64,000 nucleotides of DNA. Source: Lederbergia wuyishanensis. GTDB lineage: Bacteria; Bacillota; Bacilli; Bacillales; Bacillaceae_C. The stretch covers positions 124,001 to 188,000 of the forward strand of contig NZ_JALIRM010000009.1 of NCBI RefSeq assembly GCF_022900255.1, read 5' to 3'. The notes under the pieces are model-generated. The model was not told the origin of the DNA and did not search any database. It saw nothing but the letters and a program-made list of their open reading frames with translations. Position 1 is the first letter of the stretch. Every line of letters starts with the position of its first letter. The position numbers were made by a program, and so were the translations under genes. Positions 34,620-44,191 of this stretch are shown in pieces.

Positions 34620-36218
34620 ATGCACTTTTCGAAGAAATGGCTATGGATTGTTACAGTATTAGTAATGGTATTTATCGTTTCGGCATGTTCGGAAAAGTCG
34701 AAGAGTGGTTCAAGTAATCAATCTTCTGGTGATGATGAAAAAGGCTTATCGCATGTCTCGTTTACGATGGCGTCCGTACAGGGTATAGAGGGTTTTGATT
34801 ACACGGCAGGGGACGGCTTAGCCAAGTATTACTCCGATAAGTTCAATTACAGCATGGAAGTGACAGCGCTTAATTGGGATAACTGGAATGAAAGACTTCG
34901 TATTTGGATTAACTCTGGAGATATGCAGGATATTGCTGTGTACAATTATATTCACGCAGATGCAGCTACTTATGTAGATCAGGGGCTAATCAAGAAGTTC
35001 CCTGACGACTGGAAAACTCGTTGGCCTAATGTAGCGGCGGTTTATGAAAAAACAACACTCGGACCTAAAATAGAAGAGATGTTTGGGGGTACTTATTTCA
35101 TTCCAAGGGCTCGTTTTATGGATAACCTGCCTGGAGATCCATTGGCAAACCATCAATCCTTGTATTTGCGAAAAGACTGGGCTGAAGCTGTGGGTTTCCC
35201 AATCAAGCCTTCCTATACGACCTCAGAGATTATTGAATTTGGTAAATTAATCAAGGAAAAGGATCCGGGAGCTGTAGGAGACAGATTAATTCCGCTTGCA
35301 GAGAATACAAATCATGCTGTTGAGCTATTTATTGCGAGAAACAGCACATATTGGAATAGCTTTTATCAGGATAAAAACGGTGAGTATCAATGGGGTGGTG
35401 CTTCTGATGATACATTGAAAGGGCTTAAATTGTTCCAAGAAGCTTACAACGCTGGTGTGCTGAGTCCGGAATTCTACACGGTGCAAAATGAGGAACATGA
35501 TCAACAATTTAGAATAACTGGACATGCAGGTGCTGTATTCACCCAAGCGCCGACATCAAATCTTCAGACAGTTTTTAATGAGTTCCAGGCAAATATCGGT
35601 GATCCTTATGAAAATATTCACATGGCTACTGTAGTGGGGGAAGATGGTCATTTTCATCAAAGAGACCTAATCAATTTCTGGGGTACGATCATCTTTAACC
35701 CGGACATCTCAGATGAAAAATTTGAGCGCTATATGGATGTTCTTGACTATAATGCGACCCGGGAAGGTTATGTCATAACTAATATGGGTCTACCGGAAGA
35801 AGACTGGACTTATGGTAACGATGACGAAATCGTATCTCTCTATGACGAAAAAACGGAGGGAAAGCCGCTTGCCGGTACTGACGGAAAATACCCATCATGG
35901 GGCTATCTTTTAGGTAGCACGATCCTATTTGACGATTTTGCATTCGATAACCCCAATACGGACGAAAGAATCAGAAAAATATCAAAGCAGCTTTATGAAG
36001 ACAGAACAAAATTGGGTACACCCGAAACTTTCCCAAAAATGGACTGGACTATTTATACCCATGATTCCCCGAGCATGAAAAGAGCTCAACTTGATTACGT
36101 AACGGAGTACGCAAACCTTGTAACGAAATCGGGTGATTTGGAAAAAAACTGGAATGACTGGGTTCAATCGAATATGTCATTGATCCAGCCTGTTCTGGAT
36201 GAACTGAATGCAAAATAA
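34620..36218 (+). CDS. extracellular oligosaccharide-binding lipoprotein (LplA-like)
   Basis: 532 aa type-1 solute-binding protein of an ABC importer. Signal peptide with lipobox VSAC, acceptor C23, then a Ser/Gly linker and a long two-lobed binding domain rich in Trp, Tyr and Asp typical of oligosaccharide binders. Size and partners match LplA/YtcQ-type proteins. AAGGGGG precedes the ATG. A hairpin after the stop separates it from the permeases, which commonly gives more binding protein than permease. No ATPase gene is present; such importers usually borrow the shared MsmX-type ATPase. Confidence 0.9.
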   Translation: MHFSKKWLWIVTVLVMVFIVSACSEKSKSGSSNQSSGDDEKGLSHVSFTMASVQGIEGFDYTAGDGLAKYYSDKFNYSMEVTALNWDNWNERLRIWINSGDMQDIAVYNYIHADAATYVDQGLIKKFPDDWKTRWPNVAAVYEKTTLGPKIEEMFGGTYFIPRARFMDNLPGDPLANHQSLYLRKDWAEAVGFPIKPSYTTSEIIEFGKLIKEKDPGAVGDRLIPLAENTNHAVELFIARNSTYWNSFYQDKNGEYQWGGASDDTLKGLKLFQEAYNAGVLSPEFYTVQNEEHDQQFRITGHAGAVFTQAPTSNLQTVFNEFQANIGDPYENIHMATVVGEDGHFHQRDLINFWGTIIFNPDISDEKFERYMDVLDYNATREGYVITNMGLPEEDWTYGNDDEIVSLYDEKTEGKPLAGTDGKYPSWGYLLGSTILFDDFAFDNPNTDERIRKISKQLYEDRTKLGTPETFPKMDWTIYTHDSPSMKRAQLDYVTEYANLVTKSGDLEKNWNDWVQSNMSLIQPVLDELNAK

Positions 36219-36263
36219 TTCATAATAGTTTTTATTTAAATTGGATGTATAAATTCAGTAACT

Positions 36264-36286
36264 GGGCGAATCGTACTGATTCGCCC
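36264..36286 (+). terminator. attenuating hairpin between binding protein and permease genes
   Basis: Perfect 9-base stem GGGCGAATC / GATTCGCCC with a 5-base loop, followed by GGACTTTTG. Probably lets only part of transcription continue into the permeases. Confidence 0.7.
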
Positions 36287-36372
36287 GGACTTTTGATGTT
36301 TATATAGGATTAACGTCTCCAACTTTAGGGGGTCTGGTAGTGTATACAAATATTGATAGTAGGAGTTCAAAT

Positions 36373-37332
36373 ATGGAAAAAACAGTAAAGTTCAAAGGGA
36401 ATGGATCCTTGACTCGCCAAATATGGAAATCAAGAGATATATACTTCCTTTTGTTGCCGGGAGTCATATGGTATGTGATTTTTGCTTACATTCCGATGTA
36501 TGGTTTATCTTTGGCGTTTAAAACCTATAAAGCGAGTCTAGGCATTTTTGGCAGTCCTTGGATTGGATTAGAGAATTTTGTTTATGTTTTTAGAGATCCT
36601 GCATTTATGGAATCGGTTTGGAAGACGTTGTGGATTAACGCGGGGCGGATCGTGTTTCAGTTCCCCGTTCCAATTATTTTAGCTTTATTGTTGAATGAAA
36701 TACGTCTTGGTCGATATAAAAAAACATTGCAGACGATTTACACCTTCCCGCACTTTTTATCATGGGTAATCGTGGCTAGTATCATGATTAATGTTTTAAA
36801 TTCTGGTGGGATGGTAAACGGGATTATCAAATTGCTCGGTTTCAATACGATCAATTTCCTCGGAAGTACGGATACCTTCTTGCCCTTATTGTATATTACC
36901 GAGAACTGGAAGTCGTCTGGATGGTTCATGATTATCTATATGGCCGCAATCTCAGGGATTGATACGGAACAATATGAATCTGCCCAACTTGATGGTGCGA
37001 CCCGTTTGCAGCAAATGTGGTATATCACGCTACCTGGTATAAAAAGCACCATTGTGGTCATGTTGATTTTGAGCGTCGGAAATCTAATGAATATGGGCTT
37101 TGATCAAATTTTCAATATTAGCAATGCGGCAACGGCTAGGGCCGGAGAAATTTTGGACATGTATATTTATCGAATCACTTTCCAGTCCGCTGCTGATTTC
37201 TCTTTCTCAAGTGCAGTAAGCTTGTTTAGATCTATCGTCAACTTTGCTTTGTTGTTATTCGCTGATCGTGTCTGTAAATGGCTGGGCTCGGAAGGACTTT
37301 TCCCTTCGCCACGGAAAAAGGTTAGGGGATGA
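36373..37332 (+). CDS. ABC sugar permease (LplB-like)
   Basis: 319 aa membrane protein with six helices and the binding-protein-dependent permease EAA loop YESAQLDGATRLQQMWYITLPG (about residues 212-233), where the ATPase docks. ATG 36373 is preferred: AGGAG lies 7 bases upstream and the length equals that of LplB. An in-frame GTG at 36340 also has a ribosome-binding site (AGGGGG), so a longer form is possible. Confidence 0.9.
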   Translation: MEKTVKFKGNGSLTRQIWKSRDIYFLLLPGVIWYVIFAYIPMYGLSLAFKTYKASLGIFGSPWIGLENFVYVFRDPAFMESVWKTLWINAGRIVFQFPVPIILALLLNEIRLGRYKKTLQTIYTFPHFLSWVIVASIMINVLNSGGMVNGIIKLLGFNTINFLGSTDTFLPLLYITENWKSSGWFMIIYMAAISGIDTEQYESAQLDGATRLQQMWYITLPGIKSTIVVMLILSVGNLMNMGFDQIFNISNAATARAGEILDMYIYRITFQSAADFSFSSAVSLFRSIVNFALLLFADRVCKWLGSEGLFPSPRKKVRG

Positions 37333-37375
37333 TTGAGCGGCTACTGATACATCTATCTTAGAAAGGATTGGGAAT

Positions 37376-38311
37376 ATGGAAGAGAGTAAACCTGTATCGA
37401 AAACAAATAATCTTGGTAAACCGATTTTCGTGAAACATGGCAGGAGGAAACACACGAAAATACAAACATTGGATGTTGTCTTGTTTGTGATTCTTACCTT
37501 TCTCGGTCTCGCCATTATAATGCCGTTTATTTATGTTATTGCAGTATCATTTTCAACCCAAGAGGAATATCTGAAATCTACTTTGCTGTTGTTTCCGATG
37601 GAAGCGACATTCGAAAACTATAAGGCTTTGTTTCAAGATGGACGGATATGGATCGGTTTTCGAACGACCTCGCTGTTTGTCTTGTTAGGTGTACCGCTCA
37701 ACATGTTTTTAACTACTACCATGGCCTACGGACTGAGCAGACCCGACTTTCCATTCAAGCGGTCTTTTATTTATTTTGTGGTCATTACTATGCTGTTCTC
37801 TGGTGGGATTGTACCCATGTACCTGTTGATGAAAGACATACATTTAATTAATACGATATGGTCAGTGGTGTTTAACTATGGGATTAATACTTTTTATTTG
37901 ATTATCATGATGAATTTTTTCAGGTCTCTACCTATCGAAATCATGGAGTCAGCTAAGATAGACGGGGCTGGGGAATGGCGAGTCATGTTAAGCATCGTGT
38001 TGCCCATCTCTATGCCAATCATAGCCACGATGATACTTTTCTATTCGGTGGATCGTTGGAACGAATGGTTTCATGCCATGATTTACATTAGGGATAACAA
38101 TCTAGTTGCATTGCAGCTAGCATTAAGGTCAATTGTTATTGATTCCCAAATCAGTCAGCAGATGAATGCATCAAGTCTAGTAACGGATGCAAAATTTTCA
38201 GAGGGCATGAAAATGGCTGCGGTTATAGTCACGATGCTTCCTATTATGTGTGTATTTCCTTTCTTGCAAAAATACTTTGTTAAGGGTATGACGGTCGGTG
38301 CAATTAAGTAA
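37376..38311 (+). CDS. ABC sugar permease (LplC/YtcP-like)
   Basis: 311 aa partner permease. A basic N-terminus of about 35 residues is followed by six helices; the EAA loop reads EIMESAKIDGAGEWRVMLSIVLPIS. The RDNNLVALQLALRSIVIDSQ segment before the last helix is typical of LplC/YtcP proteins. AAGGATTGGGAAT precedes the ATG. A weak hairpin (TACATAAAA near 38431, TTTTATGTA near 38458) follows in the gap before the GH51 gene. Confidence 0.9.
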   Translation: MEESKPVSKTNNLGKPIFVKHGRRKHTKIQTLDVVLFVILTFLGLAIIMPFIYVIAVSFSTQEEYLKSTLLLFPMEATFENYKALFQDGRIWIGFRTTSLFVLLGVPLNMFLTTTMAYGLSRPDFPFKRSFIYFVVITMLFSGGIVPMYLLMKDIHLINTIWSVVFNYGINTFYLIIMMNFFRSLPIEIMESAKIDGAGEWRVMLSIVLPISMPIIATMILFYSVDRWNEWFHAMIYIRDNNLVALQLALRSIVIDSQISQQMNASSLVTDAKFSEGMKMAAVIVTMLPIMCVFPFLQKYFVKGMTVGAIK

Positions 38312-38493
38312 TAAGGATTTAAAAATACTGCAAATGTGAAGAAGGAGAATTTCCTAGATAATTTTCCGTGGGCAATCAATACCGTTGAAACGCAAGTCGT
38401 ACAAAAATGCTAATACGATGAGATGCTTTACATAAAAGTATAAATAATCTGGAGTTATTTTATGTAGTCCTACCGCGTAAAGTCAGGAGGGCG

Positions 38494-38526
38494 ATGAGTA
38501 GCGGACCGTACGTGGAAACAACTTAA
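38494..38526 (+). CDS. possible 10-codon leader ORF before the GH51 gene
   Basis: ATG codes MSSGPYVETT then stop, with a very strong AGGAGGG 2-3 bases before the ATG. It ends 21 bases before the arabinofuranosidase start. The spacing of AGGAGGG to ATG is short, so translation is uncertain; alternatively the sequence only re-initiates ribosomes. Confidence 0.3.
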   Translation: MSSGPYVETT

Positions 38527-38547
38527 TAGAAGAAAGAAGGTTAATCC

Positions 38548-40152
38548 ATGAAGAAAGCAAAGGTTACTGTTCATCCAGATTATAAGATTAGTGAGGTCGA
38601 TAAGCGTCTATTTGGCGCGTTCCTTGAACCAATAGGCAGTTGGGTTTATGGGGGCATCTACAATCCCAAGCACCCAACTGCGGATGATATTGGGTTTCGC
38701 CAGGATATCATAGATGCTGTAAGAGAGTTTGATTTGCCTGCCCTTCGTTTTCCAGGGGGAAATTGGGTATCGGGCTGGGACTGGAAGGATTCCATCGGAC
38801 CAATCGAAAACCGTAAGGCGCAGTTGGATTTGGCTTGGTTCCAGATTGAGCCGAATATTATTGGTCACGATGAGTATCTCGAGTGGACCAAACGTGTCGG
38901 TACAGAACCGATGTACACCATTAACCTCGGTACAGAAGATGTTAAAAGCGCTGCACACTTGGTTGAGTATACCCGCCATCCGGGAGGGACCTATTGGTCT
39001 GAACTGCGCAGGAAAAATGGACATCCCGACCCTTATCCCGTCAAGACTTGGTACCTCGGTAATGAAATGGATGGCCATTGGCAGATCGGCTCATGGGAAA
39101 AAGACCCGGTCGGTTTTGGCATCCGCACCCACGAGATTTCCAAGGTAGTCAAATGGATTGATAACAAGGCGGAAACAGTTTTTGCAGGCACCTCCGACCA
39201 TAACAGACATTTCCCAGAATGGGAGATGGCGGCGCTAGAACAATGCTATGAATCCGTTGACTACATATCTTTGCATCATTACCACTCCGCGCCAGAGGGC
39301 GACATAGCCAACTATCTCAACATCTCCTCTGTCTTCGAGGATTACATCAAGACGAGTATTTCTATCTGCGACTATTTAAAGACCAAGCTGCGAATCCCTA
39401 AGAAAATGTACATCTCCTTCGACGAATACGGTGTAAACTTTGGCAAACAGGGCGAGGTTCTCTTCGGGCGCAGAGGCTGGCAGGACGTTTCAAAGAGCTT
39501 TTTCCAGTTTGCCCCCAGAGACAATGTATTTACAAAATATGACCCCGAGCATTTTGTTGATAGCAAATATGGCACCAATCATCAAATGCTGAATGCCCTT
39601 GCCATGGCTTCTGTGCTTTTAACTTTCCTTCGTCACGCGGATCGAATCAAAATTGGCTGCATGACCGGCGGTATTCGAAACGCCTTGGCTTTCAATGGCG
39701 AACATGTATGGAAAAACGCAGCCTATTATCCCTTCTACCAGATGAACAAAATGGCACGCGACGGCATTTCGATTCTGCCAGTGGTCAGTGGGCCAACATT
39801 TAATACTGAGCAATTTGCCCTCACAGGCTCCAATCAGTGCCCCGCCTATGAAAACGTTCAGGCGATCGAAGCCGCTGTTATTCACAATGAGGAAAAGGAT
39901 GAGGTCTGCATCTTTTTGATTAACCGGGCGGTAGAAGATGATATTGAGATCAGCTTGGACGTCCGTGGATTCGAAGGCTATAAACTCGCTGAGCATGTCG
40001 AGATGTACTCTGATGATTTGGAAAAAGGCAATAGCTTCAAAGATCAGGAGGTGATCAAGCCTTCAATCAATGGGAATACGAAAATGGAAAGCGGCAGAGT
40101 GACCGCTGTTGCGAAGAAACTCTCATGGAATGTAATTCGACTAGAGAAATAA
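38548..40152 (+). CDS. abfA: intracellular alpha-L-arabinofuranosidase, GH51
   Basis: 534 aa, no signal peptide. (Beta/alpha)8 barrel with the GH51 signatures LRFPGGNWVSGWDWKDSIGP, acid/base E173 in TWYLGNEMDGHWQIG and nucleophile E293 in YISFDEYGVNF, then a C-terminal beta domain. It removes terminal alpha-L-arabinofuranosyl groups from arabinan or arabinoxylan oligosaccharides after uptake. AGAAGG precedes the ATG. Composition is richer in G+C than the transporter genes before it, the first of several such genes, suggesting a different donor. It is probably co-transcribed with the next two genes, which follow at short spacing. Confidence 0.93.
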   Translation: MKKAKVTVHPDYKISEVDKRLFGAFLEPIGSWVYGGIYNPKHPTADDIGFRQDIIDAVREFDLPALRFPGGNWVSGWDWKDSIGPIENRKAQLDLAWFQIEPNIIGHDEYLEWTKRVGTEPMYTINLGTEDVKSAAHLVEYTRHPGGTYWSELRRKNGHPDPYPVKTWYLGNEMDGHWQIGSWEKDPVGFGIRTHEISKVVKWIDNKAETVFAGTSDHNRHFPEWEMAALEQCYESVDYISLHHYHSAPEGDIANYLNISSVFEDYIKTSISICDYLKTKLRIPKKMYISFDEYGVNFGKQGEVLFGRRGWQDVSKSFFQFAPRDNVFTKYDPEHFVDSKYGTNHQMLNALAMASVLLTFLRHADRIKIGCMTGGIRNALAFNGEHVWKNAAYYPFYQMNKMARDGISILPVVSGPTFNTEQFALTGSNQCPAYENVQAIEAAVIHNEEKDEVCIFLINRAVEDDIEISLDVRGFEGYKLAEHVEMYSDDLEKGNSFKDQEVIKPSINGNTKMESGRVTAVAKKLSWNVIRLEK

Positions 40153-40188
40153 ACGTGTCCAAAAGATAAATGAAAGGAGTCATTATGT

Positions 40189-41718
40189 ATGTTAAGGGAA
40201 GTTACTATTGAAAACGGAATCGTCCGAGGGTTACCGGCGGCAGATCCTCGTATCACTAGTTTCAAGGGCATTCCATTCGCCGCTCCTCCCGTTGGGGAAA
40301 ACCGATGGCGTGCCCCAATGCCAGCACATGATTGGGATGGCGTCTTGAAGGCGTTTGAATTCGCTCCGGTTTCAATGCAAGGGAAAATTGGGATTAATAA
40401 AGAGGACATCTATACCCGGGAATGGAATGTTGATCCGAACATTCCAATGGATGAAGACTGTCTTTATCTGAATATTTGGACGCCAGCACATCGTACGGAT
40501 GAAAAACTTCCGGTGTATGTTTGGTATTTCGGCGGAGGGTTGCAGGTCGGTAATACTGCCGAGATGGAATTTGACGGTGAACGTATCGCTCGAAGAGGCA
40601 TAGTCGTGGTAACAATTAACTATCGGCTGAATGCGTTTGGCTTTTTATGCCATCCCGAAATTACTGCAGAAGCACCAGAAGCTCCCGCCAACTTCGGTCA
40701 TCTTGATCAACAAGCCGGCACGCAATGGGTTAAACGCAATATTACGGCTTTTGGCGGTGATCCCGATAATATTACCATTGGTGGACAGTCAGCCGGTGGT
40801 GGAAGCGTATTGAGCCAGCTTACTTCGCCTCAGAATGAAAACCTTTTTCAAAAGGCGATCATTCAGAGCGGAATTATAACCAAGCTTTACCCCGGAAACC
40901 GCACACCCGGAATTAGAAGCAATCTAGCTGAAGCCGAAAGGGACGGCATTGAATTCTTTGAATTTCTTGGCGTTTCTTCTCTCAAGGAAGCCCGTAATTT
41001 GGATGCGGAATATATACGCGATAAGTCAATCGAATACAGGAAATCCTGGCTGCATTGGGGTACTGTAGTTGATGGAAGATTCTGCGTAGGCAACGCATTT
41101 GAGTTGTTTCTTGAAAACAGGAGGTGGATGGTACCTGTGCTTTTTGGCCACACTTCCTCCGAGTTTTTCAGTGTCCCAGATGTCAAGACGCTGGACGAAT
41201 TCCGCCAAATGGCCTTTGACATGTTCGGCGACGATTCTGAAAAATATGTTGAGTTTTGTCTAAAAGAGTCAGAAGATTTAGAAGAAACATTAAAGAGGGC
41301 TTCCGTAAGTGCATTTGAATATGCGATTCGAATTGCCGGACAGGCAAATGAGGATACCGGTGCAAATATACCGATGTATTATTACAATTTTGATGCAGAA
41401 ATACCTGGATATGATAGCCCTGGAACCTTTCACTCAGTGGACCTATGGTTCTTCTTTGAGACATTGGCCAAATGCTGGAGACCATTTGTTGGCAAGCATT
41501 ATGACCTTTCCCGTCAAATGTGCAACTACTGGGCCAACTTCATACGTTCCGGAAATCCGAATGGAAAAGATTCTACTGGGGAGGAACTGCCACGATGGGA
41601 TCCTTACACCCCAAAGGACCCGTATGGAATGGTATTTAGGGACAAATCTGAGTTTGTCAGGGAACAACCTAGTGATTTAATGAAATTTCTTGTCGAGCAA
41701 TATTTTAAGAAAAAATAG
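40189..41718 (+). CDS. type-B carboxylesterase (cytoplasmic)
   Basis: 509 aa alpha/beta hydrolase. The N-terminal GLPAADPRITSFKGIPFAAPP and DEDCLYLNIWTP are type-B carboxylesterase signatures. Nucleophile S201 sits in TIGGQSAGGGS, the acidic residue is probably E in GHTSSEFFSVP, and the base is H in GTFHSVDLWFFF. No signal peptide, so it acts inside the cell, plausibly removing acetyl or feruloyl-type esters from imported oligosaccharides; the family also contains para-nitrobenzyl esterases, so substrate is inference from context. AAAGGAG precedes the ATG. Confidence 0.88.
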   Translation: MLREVTIENGIVRGLPAADPRITSFKGIPFAAPPVGENRWRAPMPAHDWDGVLKAFEFAPVSMQGKIGINKEDIYTREWNVDPNIPMDEDCLYLNIWTPAHRTDEKLPVYVWYFGGGLQVGNTAEMEFDGERIARRGIVVVTINYRLNAFGFLCHPEITAEAPEAPANFGHLDQQAGTQWVKRNITAFGGDPDNITIGGQSAGGGSVLSQLTSPQNENLFQKAIIQSGIITKLYPGNRTPGIRSNLAEAERDGIEFFEFLGVSSLKEARNLDAEYIRDKSIEYRKSWLHWGTVVDGRFCVGNAFELFLENRRWMVPVLFGHTSSEFFSVPDVKTLDEFRQMAFDMFGDDSEKYVEFCLKESEDLEETLKRASVSAFEYAIRIAGQANEDTGANIPMYYYNFDAEIPGYDSPGTFHSVDLWFFFETLAKCWRPFVGKHYDLSRQMCNYWANFIRSGNPNGKDSTGEELPRWDPYTPKDPYGMVFRDKSEFVREQPSDLMKFLVEQYFKKK

Positions 41719-41744
41719 TAATTAATATACGAGGAGGAATATCC

Positions 41745-43946
41745 GTGAAACTGTTAAACGGCGACTATACGCTTCTCTTTAAAGACGGCGGTGTAAAGGT
41801 GTATAAAAGCGGCAAACTTCTGTATTTCAACAAACGCCCGATGTTTGTAACCCTTAAGACTATAGTGGCTCTTAGTGAGTTTTACGACAGGGCATATGGC
41901 GAGATTTCTGAATTAGGTAATCAAATTATTGCAAAAGGCACCCTGAGTGTGCCCTCGGGCTCGGAGTTTTCCTTTAAGGACACGTACGAAGCCGCAGTCA
42001 ACGGTTTCAAAGTAAGTCGAAATGTCAAAGTGTTGAAGGCGGGAGACGACCTAGGATTTTCCACCAAAATCTCTTTTACCGTTACTGAATCCAATGATGT
42101 GCATGACTATAACTGTTTCATACCTGGTGTATGGTACAAGCAAAACGAGTTTGCTCGTGAAAAAGACTTTGGCAAGGACCTTGATAGCGAATATTTCTGG
42201 AAAATGGAAACCGGCTGCGCCTTGCCTTTGTTTGCCATGCAAAACTTCACCTCGGGTGAAATGGCGGCCATATCGCGGTGGAGTCCCGACGTGACTATGC
42301 GGTCTTTGGACATTAAAGAGGCAGCCAATCATGTTGACCCTAAATTTACCATTGGAGCTATCGGTATGAGCAAACCGGATAACAGGACCTTGAATTATCT
42401 GTATTACGGTTATGCTGTACGCAAGGAATTCGACACTAAGGTCGACGGCCTATCTATTGATTACGTCTATCCTGGCTGCAATGGACAGATGCCAGCAACA
42501 AGAAGGTATGCGGGTCTTGACTTTAATGATGAGTTTAAATCGTTCCAGCGTGTCAGTCACCCGGTAGAAGTCGGCTTTGAGCAAAATTATACGGTGGCTG
42601 TTAATTTCGGTCATTACGATAGCTTTCAGTCAATGATGAAAGACATCTGGAGGGTGACCTATGACCGGCTACGCGACAAGTTGTTTGATGTAGATAATGA
42701 GGCTCATTTCCATAACTGCATGAAAATGCTAACCAATTTCACACAGCAATACGGTAATTCGTACGGTTTACCATTTTCCTGCCAACTGCCCAACATGGAT
42801 ATATCTAGTGTGTCCTTCCAGTTCGGCTTTGTGGGACAGCAGCCTGGTATTGGTTATCAGCTACTGCGTTACGGCGACAAGGAAAACGTGGTTGAAGCAT
42901 ATGAAAAAGGAATGAACATCATTGAATTTTGGGTGAAGACAGCCATGACCGAGTCTGGATTGCCGCACATGTGCTACCATCCCGGCATCGAGGAATTTGA
43001 GCCGTATCCTCATTATATCCGGATGCTTGCTGACGGCATCGAGAACATTCTGGATGCTTGGCTGTATATGCGCAAGAAAGGAGAAGAACGGCCGGCTTGG
43101 CTGGAATTCTGCAGAAAGACCGCTAATTGGATCCTGGACATCCAAAATGACGACGGCAGTTTTTACCGCGCCTACAATACCGATAACTCAGTCCGCATGG
43201 ACTCTAAGGCCAACACACCCAGTATAATTCGTTTTCTAGTACAGTTCTATCTAGTTTCGGGTGATGAAAAGTATAAAAATGCCGCTATCAAGGCGGGAAA
43301 TTGGTCTTATATTAACACCTTCCAGAATATGGAATACCGTGGCGGCACTTGTGACAATATGGACATTATGGATAAAGAAGCCGGGATCTATGCTATGTTC
43401 GGATTCCTTGCCTTGTATGATCTGACCGGTGAGGACAAATGGCTTGAAGGCGCGATTGGCGCTGCTGATTATACCGAAACCTGGACTTATGCATGGACGT
43501 TCCCTGTGACGACGCCTTGGCCGAAGCATCCGTTTAACAAGTATTCAATCAGCGGACAGAGCATCATAACAATCGGCGGAGGAGCGGATGTCTATATGGC
43601 GGCTTGTTCCTACACTTATTACAGGCTTTACGTAATTACAGGCGATGAGCATTATCTTGACTTTGCTGAATTCATTAACAAGAACACCCGACAGTCCAAT
43701 GATGTGGATGGCAGTATCGGATATATCATGCCGGGATTGGGGCACGAAGCTGGTAATTTTACCACACAAGTCCTGCAAAGCCACTATCACTGGCTCCCTT
43801 GGTGCACTTATGTGCAAATTGACCCTTCATCGCGGCTTTATGATACCTTTGGCGGATATGAGATTGCGGATGCACAAAAGCTCAGCCCTGACGAAAGGGT
43901 CAAAAGAAATCGTATCTATGAAATCTTTGCTGAATATCAGAAGTAG
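41745..43946 (+). CDS. large protein of probable alpha/alpha-barrel (six-hairpin) fold, likely carbohydrate-active
   Basis: 733 aa, no signal peptide, function not recognised. The N-terminal about 280 residues look beta-rich; from about 320 on, repeated helix-hairpin patterns with Trp-rich motifs occur (WLEFCRKTANWILDIQNDDG, FYRAYNTDN, CDNMDIMDKEAGIYAMFGF, LALYDLTGEDKWLEGAIGAA). Such DDGSFY/helix repeats are typical of six-hairpin glycosidases and uronate hydrolases. GTG start with GAGGAGG. It sits immediately behind GH51 and the esterase, so a role on a branched arabinose- or uronate-bearing oligosaccharide is likely. It could be a new or poorly described glycoside hydrolase family. Confidence 0.6.
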   Translation: MKLLNGDYTLLFKDGGVKVYKSGKLLYFNKRPMFVTLKTIVALSEFYDRAYGEISELGNQIIAKGTLSVPSGSEFSFKDTYEAAVNGFKVSRNVKVLKAGDDLGFSTKISFTVTESNDVHDYNCFIPGVWYKQNEFAREKDFGKDLDSEYFWKMETGCALPLFAMQNFTSGEMAAISRWSPDVTMRSLDIKEAANHVDPKFTIGAIGMSKPDNRTLNYLYYGYAVRKEFDTKVDGLSIDYVYPGCNGQMPATRRYAGLDFNDEFKSFQRVSHPVEVGFEQNYTVAVNFGHYDSFQSMMKDIWRVTYDRLRDKLFDVDNEAHFHNCMKMLTNFTQQYGNSYGLPFSCQLPNMDISSVSFQFGFVGQQPGIGYQLLRYGDKENVVEAYEKGMNIIEFWVKTAMTESGLPHMCYHPGIEEFEPYPHYIRMLADGIENILDAWLYMRKKGEERPAWLEFCRKTANWILDIQNDDGSFYRAYNTDNSVRMDSKANTPSIIRFLVQFYLVSGDEKYKNAAIKAGNWSYINTFQNMEYRGGTCDNMDIMDKEAGIYAMFGFLALYDLTGEDKWLEGAIGAADYTETWTYAWTFPVTTPWPKHPFNKYSISGQSIITIGGGADVYMAACSYTYYRLYVITGDEHYLDFAEFINKNTRQSNDVDGSIGYIMPGLGHEAGNFTTQVLQSHYHWLPWCTYVQIDPSSRLYDTFGGYEIADAQKLSPDERVKRNRIYEIFAEYQK

Positions 43947-44102
43947 GTATATTGGGGTGCAAAGCATTTCATGGAACATTAGGTTTATATGACATTATTT
44001 TCAAATTATATATTTTATACTCATACTTGTCTTAGAGACATTCTAGAACGATTTAACATCTTAAGACTCCCTAACGACTCATATCAAACTGGGGGGGTGA
44101 TT

Positions 44103-44123
44103 ATGTTGGTTTTCTTTTTGTAG
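44103..44123 (+). CDS. six-codon leader ORF (MLVFFL) upstream of secreted esterase
   Basis: ATG TTG GTT TTC TTT TTG TAG, preceded by the very strong GGGGGGGTGA. It ends 68 bases before the esterase start. A near-copy (MLVVFN) precedes the paralogous esterase at 47087, so the arrangement is conserved within the window. Confidence 0.45.
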   Translation: MLVFFL

Positions 44124-44191
44124 GCGATAATCATGTCGTCAAATTGTAATGAAAGGAAAAGAGACAAGGAATAAGAGAGGAGTTGTAGGTA

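Noticed and set aside
44041..44191. Riboswitch in the esterase leader
   Set aside because: G-rich stretch and spacing are explained by the leader ORF and its ribosome-binding site; no known riboswitch core or terminator/antiterminator pair is visible.
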